DNA of 49,389 nt from IMG/VR virus record IMGVR_UViG_3300021394_000002, positions 1 through 49,389 of that record; one strand, 5' to 3'. A model generated the notes under the pieces. That model saw nothing but the letters and a program-made list of their open reading frames with translations, had not been told where the DNA came from and did no database searches. A program made the translations under genes and the position numbers. This document shows, piece after piece, positions 15,953 to 23,820 of the stretch. Source of the stretch: a virus. Positions within the stretch are counted from its first letter, which is position 1. Every line of letters starts with the position of its first letter.

Positions 15953-16010
15953 GTGGGGCAGCCTGCCCCACTTATACGGAAAACCATATATGTGGGGCAG
16001 CCTGCCCCAC
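15953..16010. repeat. 58-bp module, second exact copy (palindromes 6 and 7)
   Basis: Identical over all 58 bases to 8425-8482: palindrome 15953-15971, the same 20-bp linker, palindrome 15992-16010. It begins 7 nt after the major capsid stop codon. Confidence 0.95.
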
Positions 16011-16025
16011 CCCCTGATTATGCAA

Positions 16026-16044
16026 GTGGGGCAGCCTGCCCCAC
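16026..16044. repeat. Dispersed palindrome, copy 8
   Basis: A perfect 19-bp copy, third in a row in the gap between the major capsid gene and the gpFI-like gene. It ends 25 nt before the next start codon. Confidence 0.92.
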
Positions 16045-16069
16045 CCCTGATCCCGAAAGGAACAAGCAG

Positions 16070-16459
16070 ATGGCAAACGAAGATCTGAAAGCCAAACTGG
16101 CCGCTTTTGGCGTCACCGACGAAGCCGTTAAAGGCAAGCCCCGCGCCGAGCTGCAGGCCATGCTGGACGAGCAGCACCTGTTGCATGGCGAGACAGACGA
16201 ACACGACGACGAGCCGAATGAACAGGACCACCAGGATACCGACCATGACGAGCTGGCCAGTATTGCCGAAGCCCTGACCCGCAACCAGATTGCGGCCGTG
16301 GCCAAGATCGGTTTTCGCGGTGCCGTTAAAGGCGTGTGTCGCATTGAGGGCGGCCCCTGGCTGAAAACCGGCGATATCATCCACACCAAGCCGGGCGATG
16401 CCCTGGCGCTGGACCCGGAAACCTTTCACTGGCTCAAAGCCCAGGAACTGGTGAAGTAA
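16070..16459 (+). CDS. DNA packaging accessory protein, gpFI-like
   Basis: A 129-residue protein. Residues 1-34 resemble an HeH/LEM-type helical motif (DLKAKLAAFGVTDEAVKGKP), the middle is very acidic (Asp/Glu/His-rich) and the end (PGDALALDPETFHWLKAQEL) resembles the C-terminus of lambda gpFI, which stimulates terminase docking on the prohead. Position between gpE and gpFII supports this. The start is at 16070 after GAAAGGAACAAGC; the frame is open back through three palindromes to 15953, but these are not expected to be translated. Confidence 0.72.
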   Translation: MANEDLKAKLAAFGVTDEAVKGKPRAELQAMLDEQHLLHGETDEHDDEPNEQDHQDTDHDELASIAEALTRNQIAAVAKIGFRGAVKGVCRIEGGPWLKTGDIIHTKPGDALALDPETFHWLKAQELVK

Positions 16460-16462
16460 ACC

Positions 16463-16813
16463 ATGAGCGCCTTTGACGATATGATGAACACGGTGGATCA
16501 GCAGCTGCTGGCCACCTTTGGTGATGTGTGCCAGCTGACCCTGGCCGACACCACCCTGATCGCCAACATCATGGCGGCGGTGGATAACGACCTGCACGTT
16601 GCCGATGAGGGCGGCGGCTTTACCAACCGTTACAGCAACCGCTCTGACAATCATATCGCCAACCGTTTCCTGGTCGATTTTCTGTTGTCCGATGTGGTGG
16701 GCCTGAACCTGTGGAATGCGGTTCTGACCCTGCCGGACGGCACCCAGTATGAAATCCATGAACCGGTGGATGAAGACAAGGGGATGATTACCTATGGGGC
16801 GGCAAAACGCTGA
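16463..16813 (+). CDS. Head-tail joining protein, gpFII-like
   Basis: A 116-residue protein equal in length and position to lambda gpFII (117 residues), which caps the head connector and forms the site for the tail. The N-terminus is helical, then beta strands (GLNLWNAVLTLPDGTQYEIH). It overlaps the next gene by 20 bases. Confidence 0.8.
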   Translation: MSAFDDMMNTVDQQLLATFGDVCQLTLADTTLIANIMAAVDNDLHVADEGGGFTNRYSNRSDNHIANRFLVDFLLSDVVGLNLWNAVLTLPDGTQYEIHEPVDEDKGMITYGAAKR

Positions 16814-17423
16814 TTTTGGTATTACCGATGACGAGCTTAAAGCCCTGGCTGAACAGCTCGAAAAAACCGAGAAACAAGTCAAGCGGGCCATCATCGAAAC
16901 GGTCAACGACACCGCCGATGAGGTACAGGTGACGGCGGCGCGGGAAATCGCCCGTCGCGTCAACCTGAAACCGCCTTATATCGCCAAACACCTGAAAGTC
17001 AGCCAGCGAGCCATCGGCAGCCGATCCGAGGCCATCATCAGCGCCACCAAACGTGGTGTGCTGCTGAGCCGTTTTGACGCCAATCAGGAGTACCGCAACA
17101 GCCGCGACAACCGGGGTCGTTCCGGCTCCCGGGTGCGGGGCGGGGTCAGTGTGCGGGTGTCGGCCACCGGCGGGCGCCACACCATGGAAAGCGGTTTTCT
17201 GATCAAGTTGCGGGGGTCCGGCGCTATGGGGCTGGCGGTACGCCCGAAAGACAAGAGCAAGCTGAACAAGAAGGAATGGCGCGAGGTGGGCAAGCGCGGC
17301 TACCTGGTGCTGCACGGCCCCAGCGTCGATCAGCTGTTTCGCAGTCAGATCGACAAGGACGGACTGGAGCCGACCCTGGACGAAATGGCCGCCCGGCTAC
17401 TGGAGAAACTTTATAATGTCTAA
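16794..17423 (+). CDS. Minor tail protein Z-like
   Basis: A 209-residue protein (lambda gpZ: 192). The N-terminal VKRAIIETVNDTADEVQVTA and AAREIARRVNLKPPYIAKHL segments are characteristic of the GpZ family. gpZ acts at the top of the tail and is needed for correct placement of the DNA end. It overlaps both neighbours. Confidence 0.87.
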   Translation: MGRQNADFGITDDELKALAEQLEKTEKQVKRAIIETVNDTADEVQVTAAREIARRVNLKPPYIAKHLKVSQRAIGSRSEAIISATKRGVLLSRFDANQEYRNSRDNRGRSGSRVRGGVSVRVSATGGRHTMESGFLIKLRGSGAMGLAVRPKDKSKLNKKEWREVGKRGYLVLHGPSVDQLFRSQIDKDGLEPTLDEMAARLLEKLYNV

Positions 17424-17928
17424 ATTCACCATCGATCAGCAAGAGCTGGACGGTTTGAAAATCGTCAAGGTGATGAAGGAATTAAGGCGCCGGCTGGAAG
17501 TGCCGTTTCCCGGCCTGGTGGAAATGGGCTGGATACACCTGTACCTGGAACACAGACCCGACAACCAATGGCCACTGGTGACAATCGAGAGTTATACCGA
17601 CGATAACGCCATGCAGGCCAGCGGCAACGGCAAGCACTCCGATGAAATCCGGGTGCGGCTGACCGTTAAAATGAGCAGCAATGACCCCATCGACCCGGAT
17701 AGTCAGCTGCGTTATCTGCTGTTCAAAACCCGCCAGGCGCTGTTTGCCCAGCCCGGCCCCCGGAGCGAGTATTACCGGCACCTGCTGACCCCGACCGGGG
17801 AGCGGCTGCTGACCAGCCCGATGGGCGAGAAACAGCCGGCGCAATTCACCCTGCCTGAACCGGGCCTGCCTTATGCCAGTGTGCATCTGTCCCTGGATCT
17901 GGATTTTGTTGAGCATTACCACGAATAA
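17416..17928 (+). CDS. Tail terminator, gpU-like
   Basis: A 170-residue protein in the place of lambda gpU, between Z and the tail tube. The fold expected from the sequence is a beta sheet with two long helices. gpU forms a ring that stops tail tube growth at the length set by the tape measure and joins it to the head. Identity rests mainly on gene order. Confidence 0.7.
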   Translation: MSKFTIDQQELDGLKIVKVMKELRRRLEVPFPGLVEMGWIHLYLEHRPDNQWPLVTIESYTDDNAMQASGNGKHSDEIRVRLTVKMSSNDPIDPDSQLRYLLFKTRQALFAQPGPRSEYYRHLLTPTGERLLTSPMGEKQPAQFTLPEPGLPYASVHLSLDLDFVEHYHE

Positions 17929-17962
17929 CCCCTATTGAGGGCCACCCGGCCCTTTAGCCTTG

Positions 17963-17987
17963 CCCGCCACCGTGCGGGTTTTTTTTT
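17963..17987 (+). terminator. Rho-independent terminator before the tail tube gene
   Basis: Stem CCCGC/GCGGG with a 6-base loop followed by nine T residues. It would lower read-through from the head genes or generate a discrete end for the U message. Confidence 0.82.
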
Positions 17988-18002
17988 GACCAAGGAGCAT
18001 TT

Positions 18003-18746
18003 ATGCCACTGTCAGCCTACAAAGAAGAATCCTTTCTGGGTTCTGGAAAGTTTTACCTGAACGGTCGCCGGGTGGGCAACGTCAGCGCCGCCCGTCTGGC
18101 CTATGAGGTCGATTCCAAGTCACTGCGTAATGCCCAGGGCGGCGGCGGTAATATCGCCGCCGCCGAACGTATTTCCAGTGTTCGCCTGGAAATGACCGTG
18201 ACTAACTTTATTCCCGAAAACATGGCCATTGCCCTGCAGGCAACCATCGGTAGCCAGGCGGCCGCCACCGTCACCGATGAAGTCGTCACCGTGCTGGTGA
18301 ACGGCATCAGCGCCACCGAGTTTATGCTGGACCCGGCCGAAACCGTGACTGTGAAAGACGAGCTGGATGCGGCCGTACCCGAGTTCGACACCAACGGGGA
18401 TCGCAACTGGGAGATCTCTGTGGGCGGTGTTCAATTCAAGGCCGGCCTGGATGTGACCGACGGCCAGAGCTACAAGGTCAGCTACAGCAAGCACCCGGCT
18501 ACCCTGCTGGAAGCGGCGATGGCGACCGGCCAGCAATTCGAGGTGCTGATGGAAGGCATCAACGACGACAACGGCAATGAAAACGTGCTGCGCTGCTGGA
18601 AGTGGAAGCCGTCACCGACCGATGGTTTCGACCTGATCAGTGAAGATTACGGGACGTTCGATCTGAATGGTGAGCTGTTGGCCGACACCACCAAACCGGC
18701 CGGCAAGTCCCGCTTCTTTACCAAGGCAGTGGGCACCAAGGCGTAA
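18003..18746 (+). CDS. Major tail tube protein
   Basis: A 247-residue beta-rich protein (lambda gpV: 246) directly upstream of the tape measure. It begins MPLSAYKEESFLGSGKFYLN and contains KHPATLLEAAMATGQQFEVL, of the kind seen in tail tubes of non-contractile phages. A good ribosome site (AAGGAGC) precedes it, and terminators lie on both sides, suggesting separately regulated, high expression. No sheath gene is present, so a siphovirus-type tail is likely. Confidence 0.85.
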   Translation: MPLSAYKEESFLGSGKFYLNGRRVGNVSAARLAYEVDSKSLRNAQGGGGNIAAAERISSVRLEMTVTNFIPENMAIALQATIGSQAAATVTDEVVTVLVNGISATEFMLDPAETVTVKDELDAAVPEFDTNGDRNWEISVGGVQFKAGLDVTDGQSYKVSYSKHPATLLEAAMATGQQFEVLMEGINDDNGNENVLRCWKWKPSPTDGFDLISEDYGTFDLNGELLADTTKPAGKSRFFTKAVGTKA

Positions 18747-18767
18747 GGGCAATTGACGTTGTTTGAC

Positions 18768-18791
18768 GGGGGCCGAGTGCCCCCTTTTTTT
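18768..18791 (+). terminator. Rho-independent terminator after the tail tube gene
   Basis: Stem GGGGGC/GCCCCC with a 5-base loop followed by seven T residues; it lies 22 nt after the tail tube stop and 17 nt before the tape measure start. Confidence 0.87.
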
Positions 18792-18807
18792 ATCCGGGGA
18801 TTTAAGC

Positions 18808-21800
18808 ATGTCGATTAAAGATAAGGTGGTGAACCTGGTGATTCGGGGCCGGGATCTACTCAGTGCCCCGATGAAGGAGAGCGCCGACGCCACCAAAGCG
18901 GCGGCCAAGGAAATAGATGAAATTAACGGCAGCCTTAAATCCCTGAAAGAGCAGGCGGGCCAGGTAGCCAAAGCCCGGGCGCTGGAAATCTTTGGCGACG
19001 GCCTGAAAGAAAAACTGGATGCCGCCCAGGTGGCACTGGAAGAAACCCAGAAGGAAATGGCGGCCACGGCCCAGCCATCGGAGGAACTGCAGGCGGCATT
19101 CAAGGGCGCCACCGAGGCCGCCAACAAGCTGCAGTCTGAACACAAGCGCGTTAACACCGAGCTGAACCGGATCAACCGCACCCTGACAGCGGCCGGTGTG
19201 GATATGGGCAAGCTGGCCGAGGAAGAAAACCGGCTGGCGGGGCGCACCAAAGCCCTGACCGTTGAACTCAAGACGCTGGAGCAGGCGCAAGAATCCGCGC
19301 TGAAAACCGGCGAGCTGCAGGCGCGAACCAAAATTGCCCAGGAGGAATACCAGAAAACCACCGAGCGGGTCAAAACCCTGGCGGCCGCCTTTGACGCCAG
19401 CAAGGTAAAAACCAAAGCCGCCCGTACCGAATTGTCCCTGGCCCAGTCGGAGGCCAACCGCGCCAGCACCGCCTATCAGAAGGTTAACCGTGAGCTGAAA
19501 AGTCACGAAGAGATCCTGAAAGGGGCGGGGGTCGAAGCCAAAAACATGGGCACTGCCGAGCAGGAGCTGGGCAAGCGATTGGTCGGTGTGCGCCAGGAGC
19601 TGGCCGAGCTGGGCCGCCAGCAGAAGGAAGTCAGCCGCGCCAGCGATCTGACCCCTTACCTGGAAGATTTAAGCCACGGCCTGAAAGAAAGCGAAGCGCA
19701 CCTGTCCGAGTTGAACCGCGAGCTGAAAGCGGTCCAGACCCCGAGCAAGAAGCTGAACGACGAGCTGGGCAAAGCCGCCCAGGCCGCCGGCCGTGCCCAG
19801 ATAGCTTATGAGCGCAACAAGGCCGCGCTGACCCAGCTCAGGGAGCAAATGAGCGGCGCCGGCCTGAATACCGCCGATCTGGTGCAGCAGCAAAAAGAGC
19901 TGGCCGAAAAACTGGTGTCGTCCGGCCAGGCGCTGGCCGAGAAGAAGCGCGAGCTGAAAGGCATGGGGCGGGAAACCGTCGAAACCACCAGCAAGGTGGG
20001 CGACTTCAACCGTGCCGTGACCGAAACCACCAAGCGACTGCTGGGCTGGGCCGCCGCCTATGTCGGCCTGCAGAAAATCCAGCAGGGGCTGATGGGGATC
20101 ATCAACACCGGCGGCCAATTTGAAACCCTGCGCGAGCAGCTGATCGGTGTGTACGGTGATGTGGCCCAGGGTGAGCAGGCATTTGAATGGGCGGTCAAGC
20201 TCAACGAGCGGTTGCCTACCAGCCTGCAGGACGTTTTGCAGGCATTCGTCATGCTGCGCAACAACGGCATGGAGCCGATGGATGGCACCCTGGAGTCGCT
20301 GATCAACGCCAACGCCCGTTACGGCAAAGGCGCGGAAACGCTGATCCCCATCATTCGCCAGCTGACCCAATCCTGGGGTAAAAACAGACTCCAGGCCGAA
20401 GAAGCCTATGTGCTTATCGAAAACGGCCTGCCGGTGTGGAACCTGTTGGCCGAGGCCACCGGGCGCAACGTGGCCGAGCTGCAAAAAATGTCCGAGCAGG
20501 GCCGACTGACCCGAAGCTACCTGCAGGACTTGATCGATACGATGGGCAAGGCGGGTGCGGGCGTGGTCGAACGCCGGATGCACACCTGGCAAGTCATGAT
20601 GACCAAGTTCCGTGACCGCATTCAACAGGTGCAGGATCAGATCGCCCAGTCCGGTGCGCTCGATTATTTCAAAGATCAGCTGGACGCTGTGCTGAAATCG
20701 ATCAGTGCTATGGCCGAAGACGGCCGCCTGGCCAAGTTCACCAAGGAATTCAGCGATGGCATGGTCAAGGCCGCGAAAGCGACCAAAGCGTTTCTGAGCT
20801 GGATATGGGAGAGCCGCGAGGGACTGGTGGATTTGGCCAAGATTGCCGTGGCCGCCAAGCTGGCGCCCATCTTCCTGGGCTGGTTCAGGGCCGCCGATAA
20901 GCTGGGCAATGTGGTGTTAAGCCTGGTGGGCAGCCTGGGTAAAGTCGGTCCGGCGAGCAAAGCGGGCATGGCCACGGCGACGGCGGCCATGGTGCCGGTG
21001 GCCAGTGGTCTGACCAATTTAATCCGCCTGACCAATATCTGGCTGGCCCGGCTGGCGCTGACCCCGGTAGGGGCTGTGCTGGCCGTGGGTGCCGCCCTGG
21101 TCTATGCCACCAAAAAACTGGGTGAATGGAGCGGCGAGCAGATCCGCGCCACCGGCCAGAACAAGGCATGGCTGAAAACCCAGGAAGAACATAAAAAGCA
21201 GCTGGCCGAGTTATCCGACCAGCTGGGGATCACCATCGACAGCTGGGACCATTACCGGCAGCTGATGGATAGCGGCAAGATCAAATACGACGATATGAAT
21301 GATGAAATGGTGCGGGCCGAGGAACTGCTACGCCGCCAGCGCCTGGCCACCGGCGAGCTGGGGCACGAACTGCAAAGCTCCCTGCTGCCCACCCTGGACC
21401 GTCTGGGGGAAATGGACGGTATCGCCAAAGGGGTAGACGAATTCGTAAAGGCCGCCGGCATGGGGCCGACCATTTTCGATCAGCTGAACCTGGCCACCGG
21501 GATCACCGTCAAGCAGCTGAAAGAAATGGCCAAGGAAGGACAACTGACCCCGGAATTCATCAGGCAGACCGCCGCCGCCGTTCAGCAAATGCTCAGTATC
21601 GCGCCGGATATCGGCACCGTGCTAACCCCGGAAATCCAGAAGATGGTGGAGGTGCTGGAGCGAGCCAAACAGGAAGGCCAGGGCGCCGGCCATGCCATCG
21701 GCAACCTGCTGAAAGAGTTTGATCCGGGTGACAGCGGCAGCACCGAAAAGGTAGAGCAGCTTTCGCTGGCGCTCAAGGCGGCCCGCGATCAGGCCATCTA

Positions 21801-23406
21801 CACCCGCGACGAGCTGAAAACCGGTCTGCGCGAACAACTGAAAGGGATGGCCGGCTCTGATCTGCGCAACTTCCAGGTGAATTGGACCGCGCTCTATGGC
21901 CACATAGCCGAAGAAGCCCCTTTGCTGGCCGACACCATGAACGCCAGCCTGGGGGCGGCATTCGACAAGCTGGGCACCAGCCTGGAAGAAGTGCGCGGCG
22001 GCGTCACCCTCACCGGCGAAGATATGGTGCAGACCTTCATGGCGGTGTCGGAAAACGCCAACGCCACCAGCGCCGAGGTGTTCAAGGCATTTGACCATGC
22101 CCTGCTGATGGCCAAGACCAAGGGCGATGTAGACGCCCTTACCCTGTCCATGCAAGCCTGGGCACACGCCAACGGCGTGGCCGGTGACGAGGTGGAAAAG
22201 CACCTGAAAAAAGCCGACGCCCACCTGACCAAGCTGAACGATGCCTACCGCGAACTGGGCATTGTCAGCGCCAAGGTGCTGCAGCAAACGGCGGTGGACG
22301 CCAGGGCCGCCTTTGTGGAACTGGAGAAGCAGGGCGCCCCGCTGCACGATATGAAGCAGGCGTTTTTTGCTTATGCCGAGGCCGAGCTGGCAGCTGCCAA
22401 AGCCGGTGATCGCCAGGTGAGCGCCCACCTGAAAAGCAAGGCCGCCGCCCTGGGGCTGACCGCCGAGCTGGACAAGCTGATCGCCAAGCAGAACGAACTG
22501 AAAGCCGCCACCGACAACACCACCGCCAGCACCAATAGACAGGCCGATGCTCTGAATGCCGCCGGCGATGCCACCGACAATAAAGACGCCAAACAAAGCC
22601 GATCTATCCGGGTGACAGAGGGGTTCGCCAGTGCCAGCGATGCCGCCAGTATGAGCGTGTCCGAGCTGACCGATAAGCTGGCGGAAAACGCCAATATGCA
22701 GGTTCGGGTCAACGCCATGACCGGCCAGTACGCCTATCTGGTTCGGGACAACATGATGGTAGGACTCAAGGCGGCGGAGCAAAACATGCAGCAGACGCTG
22801 CGGGCCAAGCAGCTGATGGAGGAAATGAACGCCACCGCCGCCCCCAGCCAGGCATTGATTGCGTCAGCCGAAGCGGCTGCCCAGAGCATGGACCGGCTGG
22901 ATAAATCCACCCTGTCCAGTCTGAATAGCGCCATCGACGGCGCCAAGGGAAAACTGCAAAGCCTGGAAGACACCGCTCAATCGACCCTGCGGAGTCTGCA
23001 GGACGAGCTGGATCAGATGTACGGCAAAACCGACGAAGTGGAGCGCCGGCGCTACGAAACCCAGATGGCCCAACTCAAGGGCCAGCTGGCCGATGCCGAG
23101 GCCGCCGGTAACGCCGAAGCCAGCGCCCAGCTGAGAGAGTCCATTGCCTTGGCCCAGACGCTGCACAAGGAGAAGATGGGGAACATCAACAAGGAGAAAG
23201 CCGAGAAAGCTAAACAGGAGAAGGAGGCCCGCGACAAGGAACGCCAGGCCGCCGCCGGTGCCCGCCCGGGGCAGAGCGAGCAGGTAACAACCCTGCGCCT
23301 GGAAGCCCCGGACGGCAGCCAGAGCGAACTGAAAGGCAGCCCCAACGACGTTAATAACACCCTGGCGGCGCTGAAACAGGCCGGTCTGGTAGTCAGTCGA
23401 TTCTAA
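18808..23406 (+). CDS. Tail tape measure protein
   Basis: A 1532-residue protein that sets tail length and is ejected with the DNA. Residues about 1-400 are coiled coil with three or four loose repeats ending in AGV/AGL (for example LKGAGVEAKNM and MSGAGLNTADL). Residues about 420-620 are the conserved tape-measure domain (GGQFETLREQLIGVYGDVAQ, LIENGLPVWNLLAEATGRNV). Hydrophobic segments lie near residues 690-780. The end is charged coiled coil. The start 18808 follows GGGGATTTAAGC; the frame is open to 18763, within the terminator. At the usual 1.5 angstrom per residue the tail would be about 230 nm. No assembly chaperone gene precedes it. Confidence 0.94.
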   Translation: MSIKDKVVNLVIRGRDLLSAPMKESADATKAAAKEIDEINGSLKSLKEQAGQVAKARALEIFGDGLKEKLDAAQVALEETQKEMAATAQPSEELQAAFKGATEAANKLQSEHKRVNTELNRINRTLTAAGVDMGKLAEEENRLAGRTKALTVELKTLEQAQESALKTGELQARTKIAQEEYQKTTERVKTLAAAFDASKVKTKAARTELSLAQSEANRASTAYQKVNRELKSHEEILKGAGVEAKNMGTAEQELGKRLVGVRQELAELGRQQKEVSRASDLTPYLEDLSHGLKESEAHLSELNRELKAVQTPSKKLNDELGKAAQAAGRAQIAYERNKAALTQLREQMSGAGLNTADLVQQQKELAEKLVSSGQALAEKKRELKGMGRETVETTSKVGDFNRAVTETTKRLLGWAAAYVGLQKIQQGLMGIINTGGQFETLREQLIGVYGDVAQGEQAFEWAVKLNERLPTSLQDVLQAFVMLRNNGMEPMDGTLESLINANARYGKGAETLIPIIRQLTQSWGKNRLQAEEAYVLIENGLPVWNLLAEATGRNVAELQKMSEQGRLTRSYLQDLIDTMGKAGAGVVERRMHTWQVMMTKFRDRIQQVQDQIAQSGALDYFKDQLDAVLKSISAMAEDGRLAKFTKEFSDGMVKAAKATKAFLSWIWESREGLVDLAKIAVAAKLAPIFLGWFRAADKLGNVVLSLVGSLGKVGPASKAGMATATAAMVPVASGLTNLIRLTNIWLARLALTPVGAVLAVGAALVYATKKLGEWSGEQIRATGQNKAWLKTQEEHKKQLAELSDQLGITIDSWDHYRQLMDSGKIKYDDMNDEMVRAEELLRRQRLATGELGHELQSSLLPTLDRLGEMDGIAKGVDEFVKAAGMGPTIFDQLNLATGITVKQLKEMAKEGQLTPEFIRQTAAAVQQMLSIAPDIGTVLTPEIQKMVEVLERAKQEGQGAGHAIGNLLKEFDPGDSGSTEKVEQLSLALKAARDQAIYTRDELKTGLREQLKGMAGSDLRNFQVNWTALYGHIAEEAPLLADTMNASLGAAFDKLGTSLEEVRGGVTLTGEDMVQTFMAVSENANATSAEVFKAFDHALLMAKTKGDVDALTLSMQAWAHANGVAGDEVEKHLKKADAHLTKLNDAYRELGIVSAKVLQQTAVDARAAFVELEKQGAPLHDMKQAFFAYAEAELAAAKAGDRQVSAHLKSKAAALGLTAELDKLIAKQNELKAATDNTTASTNRQADALNAAGDATDNKDAKQSRSIRVTEGFASASDAASMSVSELTDKLAENANMQVRVNAMTGQYAYLVRDNMMVGLKAAEQNMQQTLRAKQLMEEMNATAAPSQALIASAEAAAQSMDRLDKSTLSSLNSAIDGAKGKLQSLEDTAQSTLRSLQDELDQMYGKTDEVERRRYETQMAQLKGQLADAEAAGNAEASAQLRESIALAQTLHKEKMGNINKEKAEKAKQEKEARDKERQAAAGARPGQSEQVTTLRLEAPDGSQSELKGSPNDVNNTLAALKQAGLVVSRF

Positions 23407-23416
23407 GGAACCCCCC

Positions 23417-23806
23417 ATGCCCAATATCACCCTGGATGCGCTGGCGCTACCTGACGGCCTGCGCTGGCCCGAGCGTTATGATTTTTCGGTCAACAAGCAG
23501 AGTCTGCAGCGGAGCCTGACCGGCGCCCTGATCATTCACCAGTCGGCGGTCCAGGCGGGCCGCCCGATAGTGCTGACCGGCGGCGACCGGCATTGCTGGC
23601 TGACCCGTGCCGATATCGACGCCATCAAGGCACTGGTCGAGGCCGGCGCCAGCATGACCCTGAACTACTACGGCGACAGCCACACGGTCAGTTTCGACTA
23701 CAGCGGCGATGCACCGATGGAAGCCCGGCCGCTGTGGTCCGACGAAACCGCCCATGAAACCGATTCCGACTGGGTGATTGACGCCCTGCGCTTTATCACC
23801 ATTTAA
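23417..23806 (+). CDS. Putative minor tail protein
   Basis: A 129-residue protein immediately after the tape measure, the place of distal tail components. It is a compact alpha/beta sequence (HQSAVQAGRPIVLTGGDRHC, then LTRADIDAIKALVE). No lambda M or L similarity is visible. Role inferred from position. Confidence 0.65.
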   Translation: MPNITLDALALPDGLRWPERYDFSVNKQSLQRSLTGALIIHQSAVQAGRPIVLTGGDRHCWLTRADIDAIKALVEAGASMTLNYYGDSHTVSFDYSGDAPMEARPLWSDETAHETDSDWVIDALRFITI

Positions 23807-23820
23807 CCAGAGGCCCACCA

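Noticed and set aside
15953-16069. N-terminal extension of the gpFI-like protein through three palindromes
   Set aside because: The frame is open by chance; the ribosome site before ATG 16070 and lambda gpFI length favour the shorter protein.
21622-22782. 386-codon minus-strand frame inside the tape measure gene
   Set aside because: Antisense shadow with Gly/His-rich composition typical of reversed GC-rich coding; no family likeness.
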